A stretch of DNA of 64,000 nt from Homoserinibacter gongjuensis (GCF_030161875.1 NZ_BSVA01000001.1:2480001-2544000); one strand, 5' to 3'. Positions 1 through 9,895 are shown, counted from the stretch's first letter. Numbers and translations are program-made. The notes: generated by a model from the letters alone, not told the origin.

Positions 1-1768
1 CAGCGGGATGCGATCGCGGCCGCGATCGGCGGCTTCCGGTTCTCGGCGGGCTTCGGCGCCACCTTGAGCCGCCTCGTGCGTGCGGGTATCGGCGTGCACC
101 ACGCGGGGATGCTGCCCCGCTATCGCCGCCTCGTCGAGCAACTGGCCCAGCAGGGCTTGCTGCGGGTGGTGTGCGGAACCGACACGCTCGGGGTCGGCAT
201 CAACGTGCCGATCCGCACCGTGCTGCTCACCGGCCTCACCAAGTTCGACGGCACGCGGATGCGGCAGCTCACCGCGCGCGAGTTCCATCAGGTCGCGGGT
301 CGTGCGGGTCGCGCCGGCTTCGACACGGCAGGCGAGGTCGTGGCGCTCGCCCCGGAGCACGAGATCGAGAACGCGCGTGCCGCGGCGAAGGCAGGCGACG
401 ACCCGAAGGCCAAGCGCAAGCTCGTGAAGAAGCGGGCTCCCGACGGCTTCGTCAGTTGGGGCCCGGCGAGCTTCGAGCGACTCATCGCCGCCGACCCGGA
501 GCCGCTCGCGAGTTCGCTGCGCATGACGGCGGCCATGATGTTGCAACTGCTGTCGCGTCCCGGAGCGGATGCCGCGGCATCCGAGCCCGGGAGCGCCTTC
601 CGCGTCGTGCGGGAGCTGGTCACCGACAACCACGAGCCGCCTGCGCGCCGCGCCGCGCTCGCCCGGCGGGCGATCGCCCTGTATCGCACGCTCCGTACGG
701 CAGGCGTCGTGGAGCAGCTCGGCGGGGGTTCGACGGAACCGCCCGCATCCGGCTGACCCTCGAGCTGCAGCCCGACTTCGCGCTCAACCAGCCGTTGTCG
801 CCCTTCGCTCTCGCGGCGCTCGAGTTGCTCGACACCGACGATCCCCACTACCCGCTGGACGCCCTGAGCGTCATCGAGTCGACGCTCGACGACCCGCGCC
901 CGATCCTCTCCCAGCAGCAGTTCCGAGCGCGGGGTGAAGCGGTCGCGGCGATGAAGGCCGAGGGCATCGAGTACGAGCAGCGCATGGACCTGCTCGAGGA
1001 GATCACCTGGCCCCGCCCGCTCCACGAGCTGCTCGAGCAGGCCTACGAGACCTTCGCCTCGAGTCAGCCGTGGATCCGCGATTTCGAACTGCGGCCGAAG
1101 TCGGTGGTGCGCGACCTGTTCGAGCGGGCCATGTCGTTCGCGGAATATGTCGCCTTCTACCAGCTGGGTCGCAGCGAGGGCCTCGTGTTGCGCTACCTGA
1201 GCGACGCCTATCGGGCGGTGCGCCAGACCGTGCCGGACGAGGCGAAGACCGAGGAGCTGCGCGATCTCATCGAATGGCTCGGTGAACTTGTGCGCCAGGT
1301 CGACTCGAGCCTGCTCGACGAGTGGGTGGCGCTGACCGCGGGGGCGCCACCCGCCGCCACGGGGTCGGGCGGCCCGGCGGCGCCACCGAGACGGTGCCGC
1401 CGCCTCCGCCGGACGTCACGACGAACGCGCGCGCCTTCCACGTGCTCGTGCGCAACGAGGTGTGGCGACGGGTTCAGCTCGCGGCCCTGCAGCGTGACGA
1501 CGAGCTCGTCGCGCTGGACCCGGATGCCGAGTGGCCGCTCGCGCTGGACGCCTACTACGCGGAACACGATGCGATCGGCGTCGGACCGGACGCGCGTTCG
1601 GCGGCGCGGGTCATCATCCGGCAGCTTCCCGACCGCTGGGAGGTGCGTCAGATCATCGACGATCCCGCCGGTCACCACGACTGGGGGATCGATGCGCAGG
1701 TCGACCTCGCGGCGTCGCGCGAGGCGGGCGCCGCGGTCGTGCGGGTCGCGGGGCTCAACCGCCTGTGA
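1..1768 (+). CDS. DEAD/DEAH-box RNA helicase, DUF3516 type, C-terminal part
   Basis: The gene enters from the left edge, so the N-terminal ATPase motifs are missing. The start of the visible part is the second helicase lobe: HHAGMLPRYRRLVEQLAQQG, then a GVGINVP segment and motif VI (HQVAGRAGRAG) near base 290. This is the pattern of Ski2/Mtr4-like superfamily 2 helicases. The long helical C-terminal region matches the actinobacterial DUF3516 arrangement. The protein runs through all three forward frames: frame 1 to about base 725 (a run of five G), frame 3 to about 1375, frame 2 to the stop at 1768. Both changes fit one missing base. It is probably an ATP-dependent RNA helicase; its substrate is not visible here. 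The 3' end overlaps the convergent gene by 14 bases. Confidence 0.85.
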
Positions 1769-2096
1769 GCGGGCCCGCGTCGTCGTCGTCTTCGTCGTCG
1801 CGTACGCGTGCGCTCGGGCGCCGCGAGTAGTCGACGTCGGTCTCGCGCGAGCGTTGCGGGCCGGGAAGCGCGCGCACGAGCCACGCGATAGCGGGAATGA
1901 TCGCGCTCACCAGGGCGACGACGCCGATGATCGCGAACACCGTGGCGATCACGGGGCTCGCCCGTTCCGTGCAGGGGCTGTCGGCGTCGAGGCAGCCGTT
2001 CGCGGCCGAGGTCGAGATGTCGACCACGGCGAAACTGATCGCTGCCACGACGATCGCGATGATGGCGATCGTGCCCAGCGCCCTGCGGGAGCGCAC
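1755..2096 (-). CDS. small membrane protein of unknown function
   Basis: The protein has about 113 residues, two hydrophobic segments (IAIIAIVVAAISFAVV and a second near ATVFAIIGVVALVSAIIPAI) joined by a short loop with two cysteines, and an acidic tail containing DDEDDDD. I chose the GTG at 2096 because an AGGAGA ribosome-binding sequence lies seven bases upstream; the open frame extends further 5' to 2198 but has no comparable signal. The two loop cysteines could form an extracytoplasmic disulfide. I do not recognise a named family. It runs convergently into the helicase gene and overlaps its last 14 bases. Confidence 0.6.
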   Translation of the reverse strand: MRSRRALGTIAIIAIVVAAISFAVVDISTSAANGCLDADSPCTERASPVIATVFAIIGVVALVSAIIPAIAWLVRALPGPQRSRETDVDYSRRPSARVRDDEDDDDAGPLTGG

Positions 2097-2285
2097 GCGC
2101 GTTTCTCCTACCGGTTCCGACCCCTCGATCCGGATGCTAGAGGGCACCGCCCACGACACGTCATCCCCCTTCCGGGGGTTTCTCGAGCTGTCTGCCACCC
2201 ATCCGGGGAGAGAGGCGGCGCCTGGGCCGGCAGCGCGCCGCCCACGAGTTGCCCGAGGTGCGGCGGCATGTTTTGATTACCCGCA
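2097..2285. other. intergenic region between divergent genes
   Basis: This 189-base stretch separates the small membrane protein from the phosphate transporter. It holds a short perfect hairpin, CCCCC-TTCC-GGGGG followed by TTT, at 2165-2181. On the minus strand a TAGCAT sequence about 35 bases before the GTG start could be a -10 element for the membrane protein. On the plus strand TTTTGATTAC ends five bases before the transporter GTG, so that gene may be leaderless, although the hexamer is weak. No convincing coding frame is seen. Confidence 0.4.
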
Positions 2286-3431
2286 GTGGACCCCCTAATT
2301 CTGGTCGCGCTCGTCATCGCGCTGGCCCTGTTCTTCGACTTCACCAACGGCTTCCATGACACGGCCAATGCGATGGCGACACCCATCGCGACGGGCGCCA
2401 TCAAGCCGAAGGTCGCTGTGGCGTTGGCGGCGGTGCTCAACCTCGTGGGGGCGTTCCTCAGCACGGAGGTCGCCAAGACCATCTCGGGCGGCCTGATCCG
2501 CGAGGGCGAGGGCGGGGTGCAGATCGGCCCCGAGCTGATCCTGGCCGGGCTCATCGGGGCGATCGTGTGGAACCTCGTGACATGGCTGCTGGGGCTGCCC
2601 TCGTCGTCGAGCCACGCCCTCTTCGGCGGGCTCATCGGGGCCGCGATCGTCGGCGCGGGCTTCGCCGTCATCAACGGCTCGGTGCTCGTCTCGAAGATCC
2701 TGATCCCCGCGGTGCTGGCGCCCCTCACGGCGGGGTTCGTGTCGTACATCGCGACCAAGATCGCCTACGCCGTCACGCGCAAACGGCAACGCAATGGCTT
2801 CAAGCGCGGGCAGGTGTTCACCGCGAGCCTCGTCTCGCTCGCACACGGCACCAACGACGCGCAGAAGACGATGGGCGTCATCACCCTCGCGCTCATCGCT
2901 GCCGGTTTCCAGACGGGCAGCACGGGGCCGGAGTTCTGGGTGATCGCGGCGTGCGCCTTCGCGATCGCCGCCGGCACCTACTCGGGTGGCTGGCGCATCA
3001 TCCGCACCATGGGTCGCGGCATCACCGAGGTCGAACCCGCGCAGGGCTTCTCGGCCGAGGCGGCCACGACCGCGACGATCCTCGCCTCCACCCACCTCGG
3101 CTTCGCCCTCTCCACGACGCAGGTCGCATCCGGCGGCGTCATCGGAACCGGGCTCGGGCGCAAGGGCGCCTCGGTGCGCTGGCGCACCGCCGGCCGGATC
3201 GCGCTCGGCTGGCTCATCACGATCCCGGCAGCGGGCGTCGTGGGCGCCGCGGCGGCGCTGCTGGTGGGCCTCGGGCCCGGCGGCATCATCACCGCAGTCG
3301 TGCTCGCGGTGCTCGCCATCACGGGCATCTTCCTCTGGTCGCGTCGCTCGCGCGTCGACCACCGCAACCTGCACCAACCCGAGCCGGGCGTTTTCGTGCG
3401 ACCGAAGAAGAAGCGGAAGGCGCGCCGATGA
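2286..3431 (+). CDS. pit: PiT family inorganic phosphate transporter
   Basis: The 381-residue polytopic membrane protein carries the two inverted signature repeats of PiT symporters: FTNGFHDTANAMATP near residue 18 and AHGTNDAQKTMG near residue 190. The family moves phosphate, often as a metal-phosphate complex, across the cytoplasmic membrane with protons or sodium. About ten hydrophobic segments are visible, and the C-terminus is basic (RPKKKRKARR). The start is a GTG with no clear Shine-Dalgarno sequence. The stop codon overlaps the ATG of the next small gene (ATGA), so the two are very likely co-translated. Length and motifs are typical. Confidence 0.92.
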   Translation: MDPLILVALVIALALFFDFTNGFHDTANAMATPIATGAIKPKVAVALAAVLNLVGAFLSTEVAKTISGGLIREGEGGVQIGPELILAGLIGAIVWNLVTWLLGLPSSSSHALFGGLIGAAIVGAGFAVINGSVLVSKILIPAVLAPLTAGFVSYIATKIAYAVTRKRQRNGFKRGQVFTASLVSLAHGTNDAQKTMGVITLALIAAGFQTGSTGPEFWVIAACAFAIAAGTYSGGWRIIRTMGRGITEVEPAQGFSAEAATTATILASTHLGFALSTTQVASGGVIGTGLGRKGASVRWRTAGRIALGWLITIPAAGVVGAAAALLVGLGPGGIITAVVLAVLAITGIFLWSRRSRVDHRNLHQPEPGVFVRPKKKRKARR

Positions 3432-3645
3432 TCGACTGGCTGGCATTCCTGACGGTCTTCGTGGCCTCCTCGTCGCGGCCTGCATCACCGTGACGCTGTT
3501 CTCGCTCGGCCTGCGCTTCGGCGACGGGGAGGCGGCGTGGCGGCGTCCCGTCTCGATCGCGATGTTCACGGTGTGCGGCGTCGTCGTGCTCTTCGGCCTG
3601 TACCTCATCGTGGGCGACCACCTGCTGGAACTCGTCGGGCTCTGA
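3428..3645 (+). CDS. small membrane protein coupled to the PiT transporter
   Basis: The frame begins at the ATG overlapping the pit stop (ATGA). It reads MIDWLAFLTVFVAS, loses frame near base 3470, and continues as VAACITVTLFSLGLRFGDG to the stop at 3645. Restoring one C in the CTCC run joins the halves into a protein of about 72 residues with two membrane helices. The tight coupling suggests a role with the phosphate transporter, but I know of no defined function. A truly broken gene is unlikely because both halves keep continuous hydrophobic helices and good codon use. Confidence 0.65.
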
Positions 3646-3723
3646 GCCCTCTGAGCGGCGGACGGCCTCGCCGTGATCGGGTCCGCCGTAGACTCGCATC
3701 ACACTCATCGAAGGAGATGCGCG

Positions 3724-5265
3724 ATGCCCGACACAACCGGCATGACCGCCTCCGAGCAGTTGTTCGTCGACGGTGAAGCCCACCTGACGACCGGCCCCGA
3801 CGGGGCCCGCGACCTGCTCTCAGGCACCGGACCCACTCGCACGGAGACCGACTCGCTCGGCGACTTCGAGATCCCGGCGGAGGTGTACTGGGGCGTTCAT
3901 ACCGCGCGCGCGCTCGTGAACTTCCCCATCACGCGCCGCGCGATCTCGAACTACCCCGACCTCATCCGTGCGCTCGCCCGCGTCAAGCAGGCGGCGGCCC
4001 GAGCCAACAAGGAGCTCGGGGTGCTGGATGCCACCAAGGCCGATGTGATCGACCGGGTGTGCGAGCGGATCGCGAACGGCGAACTGCACGACCAGTTCGT
4101 GGTGGGCGTCATCCAGGGCGGTGCAGGCACGAGCACCAACATGAACATCAACGAGGTGATCGCGAACGCGGGCCTCGAGGAGCTCGGCTTCGCCAAGGGT
4201 GACTACGCGCACCTGCATCCGATCGACGACGTCAACCGCAGCCAGTCGACCAACGACGTCTATCCCACGGCCATCAAGCTCGCGATGGTGTTCAGCCTCA
4301 CCCGTCTGCTCGAGGAGCACCAGAACCTCACCGCGAGCTTCCGTGCCAAGGGTCGCGAGTTCTCCCACGTGCTCAAGGTCGGGCGCACCCAACTTCAAGA
4401 CGCCGTGCCGATGACGCTCGGCCAGGAGTTCGCGGGGTTCGCCACGACCCTCGCCGAGGACTACGACCGCCTCACCGAGGTCAAGCCCTGGCTCAACGAG
4501 ATCAACCTCGGCGCCACGGCGATCGGCACCGGCATCACCGCCGACCCGCGGTACGCCGAGTCGGTGCGGCACCACCTCGAGGAGCTCACCGGCATCCCGC
4601 AGGAGACGGCGCCCGACCTCATCGAGGCCACGGCCGACGCGGGCATCTTCATGACGCTCTCGGGCACGCTCAAGCGGGCCGCGGTCAAGCTCTCCAAGAT
4701 CTGCAACGACCTGCGGTTGCTCTCCTCGGGTCCGCAGGCGGGGCTCGGCGAGATCCACCTGCCGGCGATGCAGGCGGGGTCGTCGATCATGCCAGGCAAG
4801 GTCAACCCCGTGATCCCCGAGGTCGTGAACCAGGTCGCCTTCAGCGTCATCGGCGCGGATGCCACGGTCACCGCGGCAGCAGAGGGCGGCCAATTGCAGC
4901 TCAATGCGTTCGAGCCCGTGATCGCGCACTCGCTGCTGCAGTCGCTCGCGTGGATGACCAACGCCTGCCGCACGCTGCGCGTCAACTGCATCGACGGCAT
5001 CACGGCGAACGAGGCCCGGCTCGCCGGCCAGGTCGCCTCGAGTGTCGGCGTCGTGACGGCGCTCACGCCCTACATCGGCTACACCGAGGCGGCGACGCTC
5101 GCCCACGTGGCGCTCACCACGAACGCCTCCATCGCCGACCTCGTGGTGGGGCGCGGCCTCATGTCGGCCGACGAGGTCGCACGGGTGCTCGCGCCCGAAC
5201 GCCTCTCAGGCATCGTGCCCGTGACGGGCGCGATCCCGGTGGTCGTGGGCAAGGTCGTGGAGTAG
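3724..5265 (+). CDS. aspA: aspartate ammonia-lyase (aspartase)
   Basis: This aspartase/fumarase superfamily protein has about 513 residues and converts L-aspartate to fumarate plus ammonia. The signature loop reads GSSIMPGKVNPVIPEVVNQ at about residues 360-378; VIPEVVNQ after the shared core favours aspartase over fumarase. Other conserved blocks are GAGTSTNMNINEV and NRSQSTNDVYPTAIK. The ATG at 3724 follows a strong AAGGAGA site. The N-terminus carries about 40 extra residues before the catalytic core, unlike the Escherichia coli enzyme. The gene stands alone and ends two bases before a convergent small gene. Confidence 0.9.
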   Translation: MPDTTGMTASEQLFVDGEAHLTTGPDGARDLLSGTGPTRTETDSLGDFEIPAEVYWGVHTARALVNFPITRRAISNYPDLIRALARVKQAAARANKELGVLDATKADVIDRVCERIANGELHDQFVVGVIQGGAGTSTNMNINEVIANAGLEELGFAKGDYAHLHPIDDVNRSQSTNDVYPTAIKLAMVFSLTRLLEEHQNLTASFRAKGREFSHVLKVGRTQLQDAVPMTLGQEFAGFATTLAEDYDRLTEVKPWLNEINLGATAIGTGITADPRYAESVRHHLEELTGIPQETAPDLIEATADAGIFMTLSGTLKRAAVKLSKICNDLRLLSSGPQAGLGEIHLPAMQAGSSIMPGKVNPVIPEVVNQVAFSVIGADATVTAAAEGGQLQLNAFEPVIAHSLLQSLAWMTNACRTLRVNCIDGITANEARLAGQVASSVGVVTALTPYIGYTEAATLAHVALTTNASIADLVVGRGLMSADEVARVLAPERLSGIVPVTGAIPVVVGKVVE

Positions 5266-5266
5266 C

Positions 5267-5428
5267 TCAGACCGGCCGCTCGTCGTCGAGCGGCACGTCG
5301 TCGTCCTCGTCCTCCTCGACCTGCTCGTCCGGGTCGAGGGTGGGCGGGGGCGACGGCTCCTCCTCGTCGAGAGGGACGGGGCGCTCGTCCTCGGGGTTCG
5401 GCTCGTAGTCGATCGTGTCGCGGTCCAT
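5267..5428 (-). CDS. small acidic proline-rich protein
   Basis: The product has 53 residues, mostly Asp, Glu and Pro (for example QVEEDEDDDVPLDDERPV at the end), with no hydrophobic core, so it is probably disordered. A good ribosome-binding site (GGAGAG) precedes the ATG at 5428, and the gene begins 17 bases after the ligD stop on the same strand, which supports it as the last gene of the ligD transcript. Function unknown. A short acidic tail-like protein next to an end-joining ligase could be an accessory factor, but that is only inferred from position. Confidence 0.55.
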   Translation of the reverse strand: MDRDTIDYEPNPEDERPVPLDEEEPSPPPTLDPDEQVEEDEDDDVPLDDERPV

Positions 5429-5444
5429 GCGTGCTCTCCTTCCC

Positions 5445-7934
5445 TCATCCCACCGTGCCTGATTCCATTGTGCGCTCCCACCGCACCTCGGTGGGGGACT
5501 TGTCGAAACGCCAGCCACGCCAGACCGGATGCCGCAGGCGTCCGTCCCCGGTCGCCTCGCTGTACTCGACCTCTCCGACGAGCTCGGGTCGCACCCAGTG
5601 GGCATCGCGCGCGTCGGCACGCGGAACGCCCTCGATCTCCGCGGCGTCGGTCACGATGGCGTCGAGGCGCTTTCGTGCGGCGGTGAGATCGCGGTCGCTG
5701 AAGCCGGTTCCGACGCGACCGGCATAGCGCAACGCACCGTCGGCATCCGGGATCGCCAACAGCAGCGAGCCGATCGTGTCGGCCCGCACACCGTTGCCGG
5801 GGCGCCAGCCCGCCACGACGACCTCCTGCGCGCGGGTGTGGCGGAACTTCAGCCAATCGCGGCTGCGCCGCCCTTCGCGATACGGCGAATCGGCACGCTT
5901 GGCCATGACGCCCTCGAGCCCGAGTTCGCGGCTCGTCGCGAGCGCGGCCTCGAGATCGTCGCCCGCCTCCGGGGGCACGCGGATGAGGTCGTTCTCGCGC
6001 ACGAGACGCTCGAGGCGCGCACGGCGCTCGGTGTAGGGCAGCGAGGTGAGCGAGCGCCCGCCCTCCTCGAGCACATCGAACACGTAGTACTCGACGCCGA
6101 CGGCCTTGCGCGCGCGCTCGACATCGCGCGGGTTGGTGAGTCCGGCACGCTGCTGGATGCGCCCGAAGCGCGGCACGCCGCCCTCGTCGGGGGCCACGAT
6201 CTCGCCGTCGAGCACCACGTCACCGCGCACGGCTTCGGCGAGCACCGCGAGCTCGGGGAAGGTCGGCGTGAGGTCGAGACCGTTGCGCGAGGTGAAGGTC
6301 ACCTCGTCGCCGGCGACGCGCGCGACGGCGCGGAAGCCGTCCCACTTCATCTCGAAGCGCCATCCGTCACGGTCGCGGAGTTCGGAGGGCTCTGCCGCGG
6401 TTGCGAGCATGGGGTGCACGGTGCCGGCGCTCCGGGTGCGCGTGCCGACGACCGTCTTGCCGCGGCGCAGACCTCGGCCCGGCGAGGTGCTCGGCGGCTT
6501 GCGATACGGCTCGCTGCCGTCGTGCTCCGGATGCGGCGTCTGGTCTTTCATGAGATGGATGAGCCACTGCGGCTTGTCGTCGTCGCCCCCGGTGCGGATG
6601 AGCGCGAGCCGGTGCGAGCCGTGCTGATGCCCGTGGATGGTCACGATGACCTCCTGGCCCTCGCGCCACTTCTCGAGGTCGTAGGTGCCGGAATCCCAGA
6701 TGGTCACGGTGCCCGCCCCGTACTCGCCCTTCGGGATGGTGCCCTCGAAGGAGCCGTAGGCGAGCGGATGATCCTCGGTCTGTACCGCGAGGTGGTTGAC
6801 ACCCGGGTCGGTCGGCAACCCCTTCGGCAGCGCCCACGACACGAGCACGCCGTCGCGCTCCAGTCGGAAGTCGTGGTGCAGGCGCGTGGCGTGGTGCTCC
6901 TGGATCACGAAGCTCGGCGCGGAACCGGATGCGGCATCCGCCTGCTCACCCATCGGCTCCGGGGTCTTGGCGGCATCTCGCATCGAGCGGTAGGTGCCGA
7001 GCCGTTCGTCGACGTCATTTCCGAGGTGGATGGCTCGCCGAGAGTTCGGCGAGCGGGTCTCCTTTCGCGCTCAGGCGCTCGAGCACCTCGTGATACTCGA
7101 GGTGGCGCAGGTTCGGCGAGCTGAGCTCCCGCCAGGTGCGAGGAGCAGCGACGGTGGGGCGCAGCCTGCCGCGTAGCGAGTAGGGCACGATCGTCGTCTT
7201 GCTGCCGTTGTTCTGGCTCCAGTCGAGCAGCACCTTGCCGCCCCGCAGCGCCTTCTTCATGTCGCTCACCACGAGGTCGGGGTGGTCGGCCTCGAGCGCG
7301 CGGGCGAGTTCCTTCGCTACCGCCGAGACCTCATCGCTCGACTGGGTTCCGTCGAGTGCGGCGTAGAGGTGGATGCCCTTGCTGCCGCTCGTGACGGGCA
7401 TCGGGTCGAGCCCCATGTCACCGAGGATCTCGCGCACGAGCTTGGCCACCTCGACGCACTCGGGCAGTCCCGCGCCCTCGCCGGGGTCGAGGTCGAGCAC
7501 CATGCGGTCGGGGTTGCGACGGGTTCCGCCCCGCCCGAAGCGCCACTGCGGAACGTGGATCTCGAGCGCGTTCTGCTGCGCGATCCACACGAGGGTGGCG
7601 AGGTCGTTGACGAGCGGGTAGGTGTTGACGTGATCGCTGTGCTGGATCTCGCGACGCGGAACCCAGCTGGGCGCGGAATCCGGCAGGTTCTTCTCGAAGA
7701 ACACCTGCCCGGCCTTCTCGGCCGTCCCCACCCCCGAGACCCAGCGCTTGCGGGTCGCCGGACGGTCCTTCGCGTGCGGGATGAGGTAGTCGGCCACGCG
7801 CGTGTAGTAGTCGATGACGTCGGCCTTGGTGGTGCCCGTCTCGGGGTACATCACCTTGTCGAGGTGGGTGATACGCAGCCGGTGGCCGCCGACGCTCACG
7901 TACTGTTCGGCGCTTCGATCGCTCGGGGGACCAT
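5445..7934 (-). CDS. ligD: multifunctional ATP-dependent DNA ligase LigD (Pol-PE-Lig)
   Basis: LigD repairs double-strand breaks with Ku in bacterial non-homologous end joining. Domain order is polymerase, phosphoesterase, ligase. The polymerase part has LDLDPGEG and SGSKGIHLYAAL; the phosphoesterase part has HHATRLHHDFRLERDG; the ligase part has the nucleophilic lysine in FEMKWDGFRAVA, and LDGEIVAP and EGVMAKR. Two frame changes interrupt it. One near 7929 (a run of five C) separates the ATG at 7934 from the Pol domain; this start is supported by a TAGGGT -10 element six bases upstream. The other, near 7045, separates Pol from the HLGNDVDERLGTYRSMRD linker that leads into the phosphoesterase. 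Repaired, the protein has about 829 residues. Confidence 0.9.
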
Positions 7935-8010
7935 CCGGGCACCCTAACCCGCGTGATCCCGCCCGGACAACGGGGTTCACACTGTCCACATTCCACGCGA
8001 GAATGACGGG
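7935..8010. promoter_or_regulatory. divergent promoter region of ligD and ku
   Basis: Only 76 bases separate the two start codons. On the minus strand TAGGGT (7946-7941) lies six bases before the ligD ATG. On the plus strand GAGAAT (7999-8004) lies six bases before the ku ATG, a weaker -10 match at the same spacing. Both genes may therefore be transcribed without a leader and regulated together. No clear repressor palindrome is seen. Confidence 0.5.
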
Positions 8011-8918
8011 ATGCGCTCCATCTGGAAGGGCTCGCTCAGCTTCGGCCTCGTGAACGTGCCGATCAAGCTGTACTCGGCGACCGAGGACCACGACGTTCCG
8101 CTGCACCAGGTGCACGACAAGGACGGCGGACGCATCCGCTACAAGCGCGTGTGCGAGATCGACGGCGAGACCGTCGACTACGAGCACATCGCCAAGGCCT
8201 ACGTCGACGGCGAGCAGACGGTCATCCTGACGCCCGACGACTTCGCGGCCCTTCCCGTGGAGCGCTCGCGCGACATCGATGTCGTGGAGTTCGTGCCGAC
8301 CACTCAGATCGATCCGATCATGCTCGACAAGAGCTACTACCTGGCGCCCGACTCTAAGTCGACGAAGGCGTACGTGCTGCTCATGCGCACGCTCGAGGAG
8401 TCGGATCGCACCGCGATCGTGAAGTTCGCCCTGCGGCAGAAGACCCGCCTCGCTGCGCTGCGCGTGCGTGACGGCGTGCTGACCCTGCAGACGCTGTTGT
8501 GGGACGACGAGGTGCGCGAGGCGCGGTTCCCCGAGCTCGACGAGTCGCCCAAGATCACGGATGCCGAACTGAAGATGTCGCGGCAGCTCGTCGAGAGCTT
8601 CGCGTCCGACTTCACGCCCGAGAAGTTCACCGACGACTACCAGGAGCAACTGCGCACCCTCGTCGAGGCGAAGCTCGAACAGGGCGACGCCCTCGACACC
8701 GAGGCGACCTTCGGCCGCGAGACCGAGGGAGGCGGCGAGGTGCTCGACCTCATGGAGGCGCTCAAGCGCTCGGTCGAGAAGCGCCGTGGGGAGACGCCCC
8801 GGCGGCGAAGGTACCCGCCAAGAAGGCCGCCGCGAAGAAGGCGCCCGCGAAGAAGGCACCCGCGAAGAAGAGGCCTGCCGCCAAGAAGCCTGCCGCGAAG
8901 AAGACGAAGTCGGCGTAG
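8011..8918 (+). CDS. ku: non-homologous end-joining protein Ku
   Basis: Ku is a homodimeric ring that binds broken DNA ends and recruits LigD. The N-terminal core starts MRSIWKGSLSFGLVNVPIKL and continues through the beta-barrel to EALKRSVEKRRG near residue 260. The frame then slips near base 8795 (GGGG or CCCC run). The correct frame gives a lysine/alanine-rich tail of PAKKA-type repeats ending KKPAAKKTKSA at 8918, the usual basic tail of actinobacterial Ku that aids DNA binding. The unshifted frame instead gives an arginine-rich tail that runs into a repeat, which I reject. Repaired length is about 302 residues. The gene is divergent from ligD. Confidence 0.92.
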
Positions 8919-8920
8919 CC

Positions 8921-9019
8921 GGAGGCTTCGAGACGCGTCCGCTTCGCGGGCGCTCCTCAGCCACCTCCACGGGGATCCGGTGGTTGAGGAGGCGCCGAAG
9001 GCGGCGTCTCGAAACCACC
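8921..9019. repeat. inverted pair of a dispersed palindromic repeat
   Basis: Two related units lie head to head between ku and the next gene. Unit one, 8921-8968, reads from GGAGGCTTCGAGACGCG to GCTCCTCAGCCACCTCC. Unit two, 8979-9019, reads GGTGGTTGAGGAGGCGCC through GCGTCTCGAAACCACC. Unit two is the reverse-complement type of unit one: shared end blocks GGTTGAGGAG and TCTCGAAACCACC with a variable GC-rich middle. Each unit also has short inverted ends (GGTGGTT/AACCACC). The same family recurs at 21.8, 43.1 and 55.5 kb. Confidence 0.75.
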
Positions 9020-9036
9020 ACTGACATGCTGGCTCT

Positions 9037-9837
9037 GTGTCACCCACTCCTTGGAGCCGCCGCGCGCTCATTCCCGCGGCGGGCGTCGCGGCATCCGCGC
9101 TCGTGCTCTTCGGGTTCCAGCTGCCGGGCTGGGGTCACCTGCTGCTGGTCGCCGCGGTCGGCCTCGGCTGGTGGATGGATCGCGAGCTCGGCGCCGATCT
9201 CACCCTCATCGGCGTCGGCATCGCGATCGTGTCGTCGACCTCAGTCGAAGCGGATGTCGAATGGGGCTCGTTCTTCCGCATCGGCACCGTGCTCGCGCTC
9301 GCGGTGACCGTGCCGTTCCTGCTCGATCGGTTCCTGCTGAAGCGCCGCGCCATCCGCTTTCCGTGGCGTAGCCGCCAGAAGAAGACGCGGCTCGAACTCG
9401 CCTATCTCTTCGCCGTGCCGTTCTTGGGCTGGCTCATCCTGCCGTTCTACTTCATCCGGTCCGGGGCATACCAGAACTGGCCGCACATCACCGACCTGTC
9501 GGAGCTCGGCCGCTTCTTCGTGGGCGTCAACGCGGTGGGCACCTGGGACGAGCTGTTCTTCATCTGCACGTGCTTCGCGCTGCTCAGGCGCCACTTCCCG
9601 GTGCTGCCGGCGAACCTCATCCAGGCCGTGATCTTCGTCTCGTTCCTGTGGGAGCTGGGTTACCGGGCGTGGGGCCCGCTGCTCACCTTCCCGTTCGCGC
9701 TGCTGCAGGGGTACCTGTTCGCACGTACCCGCTCGCTCGGCTACGTGCTGATCGTGCACCTGCTGTTCGACGCGATCGTGTTCCTCGCGATCGTGCACGC
9801 GCACAATCCCGGCTGGATCCCGATCTTCATCTACTGA
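9037..9837 (+). CDS. CPBP-family intramembrane protease-like protein
   Basis: A 266-residue membrane protein with about eight hydrophobic segments. In the C-terminal half, VGTWDELFFICTCFALLRR and the later IVHLLFDAIVFL resemble the conserved motifs of CPBP (Abi/CAAX protease) proteins, but the first motif is WDE rather than the usual EE pair, so catalytic activity is uncertain. The GTG at 9037 is the only good start after the repeat pair; there is no strong ribosome-binding site. No operon partner. It could act in membrane proteostasis or be an inactive homologue. Confidence 0.6.
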   Translation: MSPTPWSRRALIPAAGVAASALVLFGFQLPGWGHLLLVAAVGLGWWMDRELGADLTLIGVGIAIVSSTSVEADVEWGSFFRIGTVLALAVTVPFLLDRFLLKRRAIRFPWRSRQKKTRLELAYLFAVPFLGWLILPFYFIRSGAYQNWPHITDLSELGRFFVGVNAVGTWDELFFICTCFALLRRHFPVLPANLIQAVIFVSFLWELGYRAWGPLLTFPFALLQGYLFARTRSLGYVLIVHLLFDAIVFLAIVHAHNPGWIPIFIY

Positions 9838-9857
9838 GGTGGGACCGTATTCGCGGG

Positions 9858-9895
9858 ATTTCGATACGCGGCTACGCCGCTACTCAATCAGCGGG
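9858..9895. repeat. diverged copy of the dispersed repeat
   Basis: The stretch ATTTCGATACGCGGCTACG followed by CCGCTACTCAATCAGCGG resembles the inverted-orientation repeat units elsewhere (GTTTCGAGACG ... GCTCCTCAACCAGCGG) with T for G and A for C changes. It lies just after the CPBP gene in a 78-base spacer before a convergent gene. Its centre, GCGGCTACGCCGC, is itself palindromic, so it may fold in RNA and end transcription from both sides. Confidence 0.45.

Noticed and set aside
5276..5300. A terminator hairpin after aspA (GCCGCTCGTCGTCGAGCGGC)
   Set aside because: The sequence is the coding end of the convergent acidic gene and has no T-run, so I did not call it as a terminator.
8790..9024. 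An arginine-rich Ku tail running to 9024
   Set aside because: The other frame gives the family-typical PAKKA repeats and a stop at 8918; the Arg-rich tail also runs through the dispersed repeat.
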